From NCBI GenBank assembly GCA_005798445.1, contig SYJG01000096.1, positions 1 through 49,526 on the forward strand: DNA of 49,526 bases, in the 5' to 3' direction. The stretch's first letter is position 1. Every line of letters starts with the position of its first letter. Positions 8,057 to 15,895 of this stretch are shown here, piece by piece. Source of the DNA: Planctomyces sp. GTDB lineage: Bacteria > Planctomycetota > Planctomycetia > Planctomycetales > Planctomycetaceae. Below the pieces are notes generated by a model. The model ran no database searches. It was not told the DNA's origin and was given only the letters and a program-made list of their open reading frames with translations. A program made the translations under genes and the position numbers.

Positions 8057-9646
8057 ATGAAAACAGTCCCGTTTGTCCTTCGATCGAGTCTGCTCGTGGC
8101 CGTCATCGTCACGTTCAGCATGACCCGCGTCGCGGCTGACGAGCCGTTGCGCTCGCGGGTTGATGCGTTGATTGACGCGAAGCTGGCTGGGCAGCCGGTT
8201 GCCGCGATGGCGGATGACGCGGAGTTCTTGCGGCGTGCGTTTCTCGATTTCGCTGGCCGCATTCCGAGTGCGGCGGAGACTCGCGAATTCTTGAAGGACT
8301 CGGCTGCCGACAAGCGAGAGAAGCTGATCGACAAGCTGCTCGCAAGCGACGAGTACCCGAACCGCATGACGGACTTGATGCACGTCATGCTGATGGAGCG
8401 ACGCGGCGAGCACGCGGACTGGAACGCGTACCTCCGCGAATCGTTTCAGCAGAACAAGCCGTGGGATGTGATGGCTCGCGAGATGATCTCGCCTGACCCC
8501 GGCAACGAAAAAACGCGAGCGTCGGCGTTCTTCCTCAGCAAGCGGCTGGAGCACTACGGACAGAACGCGATCGACTATCCGACACTGACGCGCGACGTCG
8601 GCCGGCTGTTCCTGGGCATGGACCTGCAATGTGCTCAGTGCCACGACCACCTCTTCATCAAGGACTACAAGCAGGACGATTTCCAGGGGATGTACATCGC
8701 CTTCCTGAACACCGAGCTGCGCAGCGACTCGAAGTTCCCGGCGGTCAGCGAGAAGCTGCTGGCCAAGAAGATCGAGTTTCAATCGGTCTTCAACCCGGAG
8801 AAGAAGTCGGTCGGCCCGCGCATCCCCGGCCGCAGCGAGATCGCGATCCCGGAGTTCGCGAAGGGTGAGGAATACCTCGTCCCGCCGGACAAGAAGACCA
8901 AGGAACCGGGCCGGCCGAAGTTCAGCCCGTTGGAACAACTCTCGCAGCAATTGACGGCGACGGACAACTCGCAGTTCGCGAGGAGCATCGCCAATCGTGT
9001 CTGGTTCATCGCGATGGGACGCGGACTCGTGCATCCGCTCGACCTGCATCACAGCGAGAACCCGCCGTCGCATCCGGAGCTGCTCGACCTGTTGGCTCGC
9101 GAATTGAGCGAGCACAAGTTCGATCTCAAGTGGCTGCTGCGCGAGCTGGCGTTGACTCGAACGTACCAGCGATCGGGCGTCCTTCCTGCCGACGCGAAGG
9201 AGCCGCTGCCGGAGCGATTCTCCGTCGCATTGGAGAAGCCGCTCTCCGCCGAGCAACTCTTCGCAAGCGTGGCGACCGCCGTCGGCACAAAGCCCGCCGA
9301 CGCCATCAAAGCCAAGTTCGTGAAAGCCTTCGCGAACCCGCCGATGGAACCGGAAGGCGAATTCGCTCCCTCGTTGCGAGCGGCGTTGTTCCTGATGAAC
9401 GACGCAGAACTGTTGAAGCTGCTCGACGCACAACCGGGGAGTTTGCTGGACCGGCTCAAGGGACTCGATTCGCCCGACGTCGTGGCCGATGAACTCTACG
9501 TCAGCGTGCTGTCTCGCCAACCGACGGCCGACGAGGCAGCCGAAGTGACCGAGCAGCTCAAGGCCGCCGGAGACCGAAGAGAAGCCGTGTTGAAGCAACT
9601 CGCCTGGGCACTGCTGGCGTCGTCCGAGTTTTGTTTGAATCATTGA
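8057..9646 (+). CDS. DUF1549/DUF1553 planctomycete protein, exported
   Basis: A 529-residue protein with an N-terminal signal peptide (hydrophobic stretch to about residue 27, ...TRVAADE). The DUF1549 (PSCyt2) part has RRAFLDFAGRIPSAAE and a CAQCHDH motif at about 192-198, a CxxCH haem-type motif embedded in the domain. The DUF1553 (PSD1) half carries RSIANRVWFIAMGRGLVHPLDLHH, WLLRELALTRTYQRSG and WALLASSEFCLNH. It is shorter than the usual 700-1100 residues because it has no N-terminal PSCyt1 domain. The DUF1501 gene downstream is its usual genomic partner. The biochemical role is not established; a role in periplasmic polysaccharide use is often suggested. Confidence 0.93.
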   Translation: MKTVPFVLRSSLLVAVIVTFSMTRVAADEPLRSRVDALIDAKLAGQPVAAMADDAEFLRRAFLDFAGRIPSAAETREFLKDSAADKREKLIDKLLASDEYPNRMTDLMHVMLMERRGEHADWNAYLRESFQQNKPWDVMAREMISPDPGNEKTRASAFFLSKRLEHYGQNAIDYPTLTRDVGRLFLGMDLQCAQCHDHLFIKDYKQDDFQGMYIAFLNTELRSDSKFPAVSEKLLAKKIEFQSVFNPEKKSVGPRIPGRSEIAIPEFAKGEEYLVPPDKKTKEPGRPKFSPLEQLSQQLTATDNSQFARSIANRVWFIAMGRGLVHPLDLHHSENPPSHPELLDLLARELSEHKFDLKWLLRELALTRTYQRSGVLPADAKEPLPERFSVALEKPLSAEQLFASVATAVGTKPADAIKAKFVKAFANPPMEPEGEFAPSLRAALFLMNDAELLKLLDAQPGSLLDRLKGLDSPDVVADELYVSVLSRQPTADEAAEVTEQLKAAGDRREAVLKQLAWALLASSEFCLNH

Positions 9647-9651
9647 GGTCG

Positions 9652-9763
9652 AACGTAGCCGCCTCGCTCCCGCGAGGCGGAGCAAATTGAAAACAGGTCG
9701 CGTTCTGAAAAGTTGAGAGTCGATGGTGTCAGCTCTGCCTCGCGGGAGTGAGGCAGCTACGTT
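9652..9763. repeat. Dispersed palindrome, family 5
   Basis: Arms AACGTAGCCGCCTCGCTCCC (from 9652) and GGGAGTGAGGCAGCTACGTT (to 9763) flank about 70 bp, and a local hairpin CCGCCTCGC-tcc-GCGAGGCGG sits in the left arm. It fills the gap between the DUF1549/1553 and DUF1501 genes. A single left arm of the same family is at about 24681-24701, next to the group II intron. Confidence 0.85.
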
Positions 9764-9780
9764 CGTTACGAGGTTCGCCG

Positions 9781-11145
9781 ATGAATCCCAATCGCTGCAC
9801 TGGTCCGTTGAGTCGTCGCGAGTTCCTGCAAGTCGGTTCGCTGGCATTGGGCGGACTGGCGTTAAGCGATCTGTTGGCGGCGCGGGCGGCGGCTGGGACA
9901 TCAAACGCGGACACGTCGGTCATCTTTCTGTACCTGCACGGCGGGCCGTCGCAGTTGGAGACGTATGACCTCAAGCCGCAAGCTCCGATCGAGTACCGCA
10001 GCGTCTTCCACCCGATCCCAACCAATGTGCCCGGAATGGAAATCTGCGAGCTGTTTCCTCGGCAAGCGGCGATTGCTGACAAGTTTTCGCTGGTGCGGTC
10101 GCTGAATCACGACATCGGTATTCACAGCGACGGCGGGATCATCACGATGACCGGCAAGCGGCCCAGCGTGCTCGACCCGACCTCGCAATCGAAGAGCGAG
10201 CATCCCGACTTCGGTTCGATCGCCAGCCGCGTGCGTGGTCTCGGAACGAACATGATTCCTCCGTACGTCGCGGTGCCGAGCCAGCCGTACTACACACGAC
10301 CGACGTATCTCGGCCGGCATCACGCCGCTTTCGACGCGGGTGACCCGTCAACGCCCAACTACGCGCCGCTGAAGTCGCAGGTCAGCGTCAGTCGCGACGC
10401 TGTGATGCAACAGAATCGGAAGTCGCTGCTCGCAGACTTCGATCGCCTGCGACGAGACCTCGATCAAAACGGGCAGCTCGAAGCCGCCGGTCAGTTTCGC
10501 GAGCGGGCGTTCGAGTTGCTCACCAGTTCGACGACTGCGACCGCGTTTGACTTGTCGAAAGAGGACGACCGCTTGCGAGACCGCTACGGCCGCAACCTAT
10601 GGGGACAGGGTTGTCTGTTGGCTCGGCGTTTGGCGGAGGCGGGGGCGGCGGTCATCAATTTGGCGATCAACACACCGCAGAACGGCCCAGACTTCACGAA
10701 CTGGGACGACCACATCATGAACGCTCAGCGGCCGGGACACTTCGCGGGCTACATGCGAACGCGGCTGCCGTACATGGATCACGCGCTCGCGACGCTGATC
10801 GAAGATCTCTTCGAGCGGGGTCTCGACAAGAAGGTTCTTGTCGTCGTGTTCGGCGAGTTCGGTCGCACTCCGCGCCTGAGCCACAACGCTCAAGGAACCG
10901 GCCGCGATCACTGGCCGCAAGCGTATTCAGCACTCGTTTCCGGCGGCGGGTTGCGGATGGGACAAGTCGTCGGCGCGACAAACTCGAAAGCCGAGTTCCC
11001 CACCGAGAAGCCGTTCACTCCGCAAGATTTGCTGGCGACGGTTTACCAGCATCTCGGCATTGATGCGTCGCGAAGTTTCTTGGATCACTCCGGCCGCCCG
11101 ATCGCGATCTTGTCAGATGGGCGACCGATTACAGAGTTGCAGTAG
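9781..11145 (+). CDS. DUF1501 domain protein with Tat signal
   Basis: A 454-residue DUF1501 protein. The twin-arginine signal LSRREFLQVGSLALGGLALS implies export in folded form. The sulfatase-like alkaline-phosphatase fold typical of DUF1501 is suggested by LYLHGGPSQLETYDLKP near the N-terminus, the segment SLNHDIGIHSDGG, FGEFGRTPRLS and GRDHWPQAYSALVSGGGLR towards the C-terminus. I chose the ATG at 9781; the longer frame begins within the palindrome. It pairs with the DUF1549/1553 gene upstream, the standard planctomycete arrangement. The stop codon TAG (11143-11145) overlaps the edge of a family 1 palindrome. Confidence 0.93.
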   Translation: MNPNRCTGPLSRREFLQVGSLALGGLALSDLLAARAAAGTSNADTSVIFLYLHGGPSQLETYDLKPQAPIEYRSVFHPIPTNVPGMEICELFPRQAAIADKFSLVRSLNHDIGIHSDGGIITMTGKRPSVLDPTSQSKSEHPDFGSIASRVRGLGTNMIPPYVAVPSQPYYTRPTYLGRHHAAFDAGDPSTPNYAPLKSQVSVSRDAVMQQNRKSLLADFDRLRRDLDQNGQLEAAGQFRERAFELLTSSTTATAFDLSKEDDRLRDRYGRNLWGQGCLLARRLAEAGAAVINLAINTPQNGPDFTNWDDHIMNAQRPGHFAGYMRTRLPYMDHALATLIEDLFERGLDKKVLVVVFGEFGRTPRLSHNAQGTGRDHWPQAYSALVSGGGLRMGQVVGATNSKAEFPTEKPFTPQDLLATVYQHLGIDASRSFLDHSGRPIAILSDGRPITELQ

Positions 11146-11200
11146 CACGACGCGCAAGCGAGTGATATCGAGTCACGACCACTCGCTTGCGCGTCGTGCT
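11144..11200. repeat. Dispersed palindrome, family 1 (copy b)
   Basis: AGCACGACGCGCAAGCGAGT... (from 11144) pairs with ...CACTCGCTTGCGCGTCGTGCT (to 11200) around a spacer of about 15 bp. Its left edge overlaps the TAG stop of the DUF1501 gene, and the TAG-CACGACG junction recurs in copy c. It lies between two convergent genes. Confidence 0.88.
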
Positions 11201-11225
11201 GGCGTCGGACGGTGAATCAATTCCG

Positions 11226-11486
11226 TCAGCCTTGCTTCTTCGGCAGCGCGACCGAGTACAGCATCGTGACCGTGCCGACGGACATCAGGCAAAAGGCCAA
11301 CCATTGTGGCGGGTTGAAGACGCGCTGTTTGCTCTCGTTGAGCGTGACGAAAAATCCACGGAACGATGGATCGCGTTCGATGGTCGGTTCGACCTTCCAG
11401 GCGAAGGTCATTTGGTCGACCATCAGAAAGGTCGCGCCCCACATGGCGATAAAGATGCCGACGGCAAAGCAAAACGTGCGAAGCAT
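11226..11486 (-). CDS. Small two-helix membrane protein, unknown
   Basis: An 86-residue predicted membrane protein starting MLRTFCFAVGIFIAMWGATF. It has two hydrophobic segments (about 4-24 and 62-80) separated by a charged linker containing the segment KVEPTIERDPSFRGFF, and ends in ALPKKQG. I did not recognise a family, though small proteins of this layout are common in planctomycetes. The start was chosen for the ATG at 11486 with a purine-rich upstream stretch (GAAAGAG); a longer open frame extends upstream to 11693 but adds non-membrane sequence. It is convergent with the DUF1501 gene, separated by a palindrome. Confidence 0.6.
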   Translation of the reverse strand: MLRTFCFAVGIFIAMWGATFLMVDQMTFAWKVEPTIERDPSFRGFFVTLNESKQRVFNPPQWLAFCLMSVGTVTMLYSVALPKKQG

Positions 11487-11740
11487 GGGTCGCTCTTTCG
11501 CGAGACGAGACGGCGGCGCGACGCCGCAAGAACGTTGAGATTTCTGGTGAGATCGGCAGAGGATTGCGGTTTGCTTCAGTTTCGATCGGTCAAAGTCGCC
11601 GATCCGCCGAGGCAACGTGCGGCTGGCATCGGTTGCATCTGGAACGCCGAAATCGACTGTCGCAGGGATCGTGTTGGTTCTACCGAACGGCATCGTGGAG
11701 ATGACTGCCAGTGACCGTTACATTCCTCACCCCATTTTGT

Positions 11741-11826
11741 AACCCGAAGCGTCAGTGAGGGCGAACGCTTCACACGGACACCTTCAGCACCATTTGGAAC
11801 GCTCGCCCTCGCTGACGCTTCGGGTT
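11741..11826. repeat. Dispersed palindrome, family 4
   Basis: Arms AACCCGAAGCGTCAGTGAGG (11741 on) and CCTCGCTGACGCTTCGGGTT (to 11826) flank about 40 bp. The arm sequence resembles repeats I know from other planctomycete genomes. The element sits 28 bp upstream of leuB. In the rest of 11487-11740 I see no gene or clear signal. Confidence 0.85.
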
Positions 11827-11853
11827 ATTTCTGATTGAAAGGTTTAGCGAACA

Positions 11854-12927
11854 ATGGATGCCAAAATTGTGTTGTTGCCCGGTGACGGCATTGGGCCAGA
11901 AGTGGTCGCCGAAGGACAGAAAGCGCTCAACGCAGTGGCGCGGAAGTTCGAGCACCGGTTCACATTTGAAACCTGCCTGATCGGTGGCTGCGCGATCGAC
12001 GCGACGGGGAGCGCGCTGCCGGACGCGACGACGGCGGCGTGCAAGAGTTCGCAAGCGGTGTTGCTCGGAGCGGTCGGCGGACCGAAGTGGGATGACCCAC
12101 GCGCAAAGACTCGGCCGGAGGCGGGACTGCTGAAGATTCGCAAGGAACTGCAACTGTTCGCGAACGTGCGGCCGGTAAAGGCGTACGATGTGCTGGTCGA
12201 TGCCTCCCCGCTGAAGCGAGAGATCGTCGAGGGGGTCGACATCCTCTTCTTCCGAGAGCTGACCGGCGGAATTTATTTTGGTGAATCGGGACGCCGCCCG
12301 CATCCGTCGGGGGAAGAGGCGTTCAACACGATGATCTACAACACCGCCGAGATCGAGCGGATCACACGGATGGCCGCAAGAGCCGCTCAAGGGCGTCGCA
12401 AAAAACTGACGCAAGTCGACAAGGCCAACGTGCTGGAAGTCTCGCGGTTGTGGCGCGAGGTGTCGCAGAGGATCGTCCGCGACGAGTTTCCCGACGTGCA
12501 GTACGAGGTCTTACTTGTCGATGCGATGGCGATGCACCTCATCAGCAAGCCGCGCAGCTTCGACGTGATCGTGACCGAGAATCTGTTCGGCGACATCCTG
12601 ACCGACGAAGGGGCGATGCTCCCTGGTTCAATGGGGATGTTGCCATCCGCGTCGTTGGGTTCATCCGGACCGGGCTTGTACGAACCGATTCATGGTTCCG
12701 CACCGGACATCGCCGGCAAGGGGATCGCGAATCCACTGGCGACGATTTTGGCCGCTGCGATGTTGCTGCGTCACTCGCTGGCGTTGGAATCGGAAGCGCG
12801 GGCGATCGAGGCGGCCGTCGACAACGTTCTCAATGCGGGTCATCGGACTGTCGATATTGCTGCCGGAGCTAAGAGCGTCAGCACGTCAGAAATGGGATCA
12901 TTGGTCGTCGCGCAGCTCGAAATGTGA
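11854..12927 (+). CDS. leuB: 3-isopropylmalate dehydrogenase
   Basis: LeuB oxidises and decarboxylates 3-isopropylmalate to 2-oxoisocaproate with NAD+, the third step of leucine biosynthesis, in the cytoplasm. The 357-residue length is normal. Family motifs are [11 protein letters not shown] at the N-terminus, [27 protein letters not shown] in the substrate loop, [18 protein letters not shown] with the catalytic Lys-Asn, and [19 protein letters not shown] with the metal-binding aspartates. The C-terminal [19 protein letters not shown] forms the nucleotide site. The ATG at 11854 fits. No other leu genes are nearby. Confidence 0.97.
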   Translation: MDAKIVLLPGDGIGPEVVAEGQKALNAVARKFEHRFTFETCLIGGCAIDATGSALPDATTAACKSSQAVLLGAVGGPKWDDPRAKTRPEAGLLKIRKELQLFANVRPVKAYDVLVDASPLKREIVEGVDILFFRELTGGIYFGESGRRPHPSGEEAFNTMIYNTAEIERITRMAARAAQGRRKKLTQVDKANVLEVSRLWREVSQRIVRDEFPDVQYEVLLVDAMAMHLISKPRSFDVIVTENLFGDILTDEGAMLPGSMGMLPSASLGSSGPGLYEPIHGSAPDIAGKGIANPLATILAAAMLLRHSLALESEARAIEAAVDNVLNAGHRTVDIAAGAKSVSTSEMGSLVVAQLEM

Positions 12928-13049
12928 GCCATTGGTGGAGCAATGATCTGGCAGAGTTGATGGCCGAGTTGTACTGTGGCCCAGTTGAAATCGGTCTCGG
13001 ATCGCATGAAGCCGGCCGATTGCTCTCGTTGTGATTTCGAGGAGTTCTC

Positions 13050-13658
13050 ATGTCGCATGATCCCTTAATGGACTCAGATTTCCCGAATCAGTTCCGAAGG
13101 AACAGTTACTCGAAGCAAATTCTCTTTTTGTTATTGAGTTTGGCGATCGGCGTTGCGGCTTTGGCGTGGATGTTGTCGCCGCGAAGTTTCATCCCTTTTT
13201 TCGGCAGTTCGCTGACAGGGATTCGGATGCCTGCGATCGAGGCGGCGGGCTGGATCAATGGTCCGCCACCCGATCATGACGTGCTCGTGGGAAAAGTCGT
13301 GGTGATCGAAGTCTGGGCGAGTTGGTGTGGGCCGTGCCGGGAGAATATGCCTTCTCTGGTGAAGCTGCATAAGGCCTTTGAGAATCGTGATGTCGTGTTT
13401 GTTGGGCTGACGGAGGAAGGAAAGGGAGAACTTGGAGAAGTCCAAAAAGTGATCGAATCGAATGGCGTCACTTGGTCCGTTGGCTGGGGAGCGGTGCGGA
13501 CGACTCAGGCTCTTGAAGCCGATGCCATCCCAGCGCTGTACATCTTCGGAGCCAATGGCCGGTTGGCGTGGTCCTCGCCCGATGGCGGTGATATTCGAAA
13601 CGTGCTGGAACGCGAGGTCCAGAAGGCGGAATCGAAATCGAACGACAAGCCGTCGTGA
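13050..13658 (+). CDS. TlpA/ResA-like thioredoxin, membrane anchored
   Basis: A 202-residue thioredoxin-fold protein with one N-terminal transmembrane helix (about 23-43) and a periplasm-facing redoxin domain. The active site is WCGPC (C93, C96) in IEVWASWCGPCRENMP, followed by VFVGLTEE and a cis-proline region AIPALYIFG. This is the TlpA/ResA type that reduces disulfides outside the cytoplasm, for example in cytochrome c maturation. It precedes a DUF1501 gene by 12 bp and a second redoxin follows at 15203, suggesting an envelope redox cluster. The start is the ATG at 13050; the substrate is unknown. Confidence 0.9.
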   Translation: MSHDPLMDSDFPNQFRRNSYSKQILFLLLSLAIGVAALAWMLSPRSFIPFFGSSLTGIRMPAIEAAGWINGPPPDHDVLVGKVVVIEVWASWCGPCRENMPSLVKLHKAFENRDVVFVGLTEEGKGELGEVQKVIESNGVTWSVGWGAVRTTQALEADAIPALYIFGANGRLAWSSPDGGDIRNVLEREVQKAESKSNDKPS

Positions 13659-13670
13659 GTAGAAGTCATC

Positions 13671-15097
13671 ATGCGGTCAGCTGACCTCTTGCTGCCGAAT
13701 TTGTCGCAATGGACTCGCCGAGGAGTCGTGCACGTTGGCACGCTCGGACTCACTGGAGTTTCGCTGGCGAAAACTTTGCAGACGGCGGAAGTCCACGGAA
13801 TCGAATCGGGGGCTGTGAAGTCTACAGCAGCTCGCGCGAAAGCCTGCTTGCTGATCTATCTGGACGGTGGTCCGAGCCACATCGACCTGTTTGATTTGAA
13901 GCCAGACGCTCCGGCCGAGATTCGCGGACCGTATCGGCCAATCGCGACGAGTGTGCCGGAGCTGACGATCGGTGAGCTGCTGCCGCGAGTCGCTCAACTA
14001 GCGCATCGGCTCGTGCAAGTTCGCTCGGTGTGTCACGACGAAGGGGTGCATGACCCGGCTGTCTATCAAATGCTGACGGGCTACAAGCACATCAGTTCGG
14101 CCGGTGGGCTGAGGGTTGAGCCGACCGACTTACCGCACATCGGCGGCGCGTTGTTGCGTGCGGATCGCAGTCCGGCGTCGATGCCCAAGGCGATTCAGCT
14201 TCCCGAAATTATGAAGATGGAAGCCCGTGTCCTGCCGGGCCAGAACGGCGGCATCTTGGGGCCGTCGTTCGATCCGTTTCTGGTAGAGGTCTCGATGAGC
14301 GGTATCGTGCAGAAGCCACAGCTTCGCCGTGCGGACGGCGTTTCGATGGATCGTCTGCGCCGCAGATCCGCACTGCTTCGCGAGTTCGATGCGGAAATGC
14401 CGAGTCGGCGACAGGTCGCGATTGAACGTCACGACGAATATCAGCAGCAGGCGTTGTCGATCCTCGAATCGTCGGCGGTGCAGCAGGCGTTCGACATCGA
14501 AGCGGAATCGGCTGCGACTCACGAAAAATACGGGCGACATCGGCATGGACAGTCGGTCTTGTTGGCTCGGCGATTGGTCGAGGCTGGAGCGAAGTTCGTC
14601 ACTGTGTATTGGGGTCACGAGGATCAAGACTGGGCGACGGACGCGGGCCGCGACCGGCGAACAATCCGTGGGACACGCATCGCAATCATTTTCCGCTGCT
14701 CAGCCAGTCGCTCGCCCCGCGAGCGGATCAAACGCTGGCCGCGCTGTTGGAGGATCTCGCGCTGTGCGGGTTGCTCGACGAAACATTGGTGGTTTGGATG
14801 GGTGATTTCGGCCGCACTCCGCGAATCTCGAAACCATGGGCCAGCCGCGATCATTGGCCGCGAGCGAACACGATTCTGCTGGCTGGTGCCGGCTTGCGTG
14901 GCGGCTCGGTGTTCGGTGCGACCGATCGGCACGCCGCCGAAGTCGTCGCCGATCCGGTGTCGCCCGGCGATCTCACCGCGACGATGCTCGATGCCCTCGG
15001 AATCGATCCGCAGCAGCTCGTGGCGGATACCCGTGGTCAACTGCATCGCCTGTCGCCGGGGCAGTCGCTCATGGGTAGGTCAGGCTTTCCAGCCTGA
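13671..15097 (+). pseudogene. DUF1501 protein, frameshifted
   Basis: A DUF1501 protein split over two frames. The first frame runs from the ATG at 13671 and shows LIYLDGGPSHIDLFDLKP and SVLLARRLVEAGAKFV, up to EDQDWATDAGR near 14650. The family sequence then continues in another frame as NNPWDTHRNHFPLL, WMGDFGRTPRIS and SRDHWPRANTILLAGAG, to a TGA at 15095-15097. A single-base deletion (or 2-base insertion) around 14646-14655 explains this. The original frame stays open to 15206 but encodes arginine-rich nonsense. The closing residues GRSGFPA and the stop come from the family 2 palindrome. It may be a pseudogene or an assembly error. No classical Tat signal; the N-terminus has only WTRRGVVHVGTLGLTG. 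Confidence 0.85.
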
Positions 15098-15157
15098 CTC
15101 GAATCGGCAAATCACGTCAGTCGTTGACCGGGTCAGCCCGGAAAGGCTGACCTACTT
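15075..15157. repeat. Dispersed palindrome, family 2 (copy a)
   Basis: An 83-bp inverted repeat beginning GTAGGTCAGGCTTTCCAGCC and ending GGAAAGGCTGACCTACTT. It matches 17784-17866 over the same length with about ten differences. In one frame the element encodes VGQAFQPDS, and in another it supplies the stop codon of the frameshifted DUF1501 gene. Confidence 0.92.
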
Positions 15158-15202
15158 CGTCAGCAACACAGCTTGCTACGATCTCCGCTCGGAGGTGACA
15201 CT

Positions 15203-15895
15203 GTGAAGGCGGGTATTCGGGTTCCACTGTTGTTCGTGGCATTGCTGTTTTCGGCTGGTTGCGACGACAAGTCGGCAACCGCTCCCTTTGACTCCAGCGT
15301 TAGCCGGTACGGCGAGGACCATCGGCTGATTCAGTTCAAGGACAAAGTCACAACTCAGCCGGTGGGTGATGATAACATCGGCGATTTCGTGTTCACGGAT
15401 ATCAACGGCAATGAGACTTCGCTGAAGGAATACGTCGGCAAGAAGTACGTCGTGCTGGTCGTGACACGAGGGTTTGCCGGATCGGTCTGTTTGTATTGTG
15501 CGACGCAGACGTCGCGGCTGCTGTCGAACTATTCGCAGTTCGCGAAACGAGACGCCGAAGTGGTCGTCGTCTTTCCGATCGAGACGCCGGACGATTCGAG
15601 GCGGCACCGTGATTTCGCGGTTTCAGTCAAGAACCAACTCGACACGCCGATCGAGAAGATTCCGTTTCCAATCGTGCTGGATATCGAGTTGAAGGTGGTC
15701 GATCAGCTCGGCATTCGAAAGGACTTGTCGAAGCCGGCGACGTACATCCTCGACAAGCAAGGCCAAACGCGGTTCGCCTACGTCGGCGAGTCGCTGGCCG
15801 ATCGGCCTTCTGTGAAGGCACTGCTCGAGCAATTGGATTTGCTCAACCGAGAAGCGGCGAGCGAGAGTGCGGCCGTCGGCAGGAAAGCTCCATGA
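15203..15895 (+). CDS. Redoxin-like lipoprotein
   Basis: A 230-residue AhpC/TSA-like (redoxin) protein. I chose the GTG at 15203 because GGAGGT lies 7 bp upstream and it gives a clean lipoprotein signal (LLFVALLFSAGC, lipid-attached Cys in AGCDD). The redoxin domain shows FVFTDINGNETSLKEYVGKK and the redox site SVCLYCATQ, a CxxC pair, followed by VVVVFPIETPDD and PATYILDKQG. It probably acts as a thiol peroxidase or disulfide reductase attached to a membrane outside the cytoplasm. Its TGA overlaps the ATG of the Ser/Thr kinase (ATGA at 15892-15895), so the two are likely co-translated. Confidence 0.85.
   Translation: MKAGIRVPLLFVALLFSAGCDDKSATAPFDSSVSRYGEDHRLIQFKDKVTTQPVGDDNIGDFVFTDINGNETSLKEYVGKKYVVLVVTRGFAGSVCLYCATQTSRLLSNYSQFAKRDAEVVVVFPIETPDDSRRHRDFAVSVKNQLDTPIEKIPFPIVLDIELKVVDQLGIRKDLSKPATYILDKQGQTRFAYVGESLADRPSVKALLEQLDLLNREAASESAAVGRKAP

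Noticed and set aside
7922..9904. 660-codon open frame on the minus strand opposite the DUF1549/1553 gene
   Set aside because: Arginine/leucine-rich with no family features; a high-GC antisense shadow of a well-supported gene.
14650..15206. C-terminal part of the uninterrupted 511-codon frame from 13671
   Set aside because: After 14650 this frame is arginine/serine-rich and unlike DUF1501, whereas another frame carries the conserved motifs; the frame is open by composition only.
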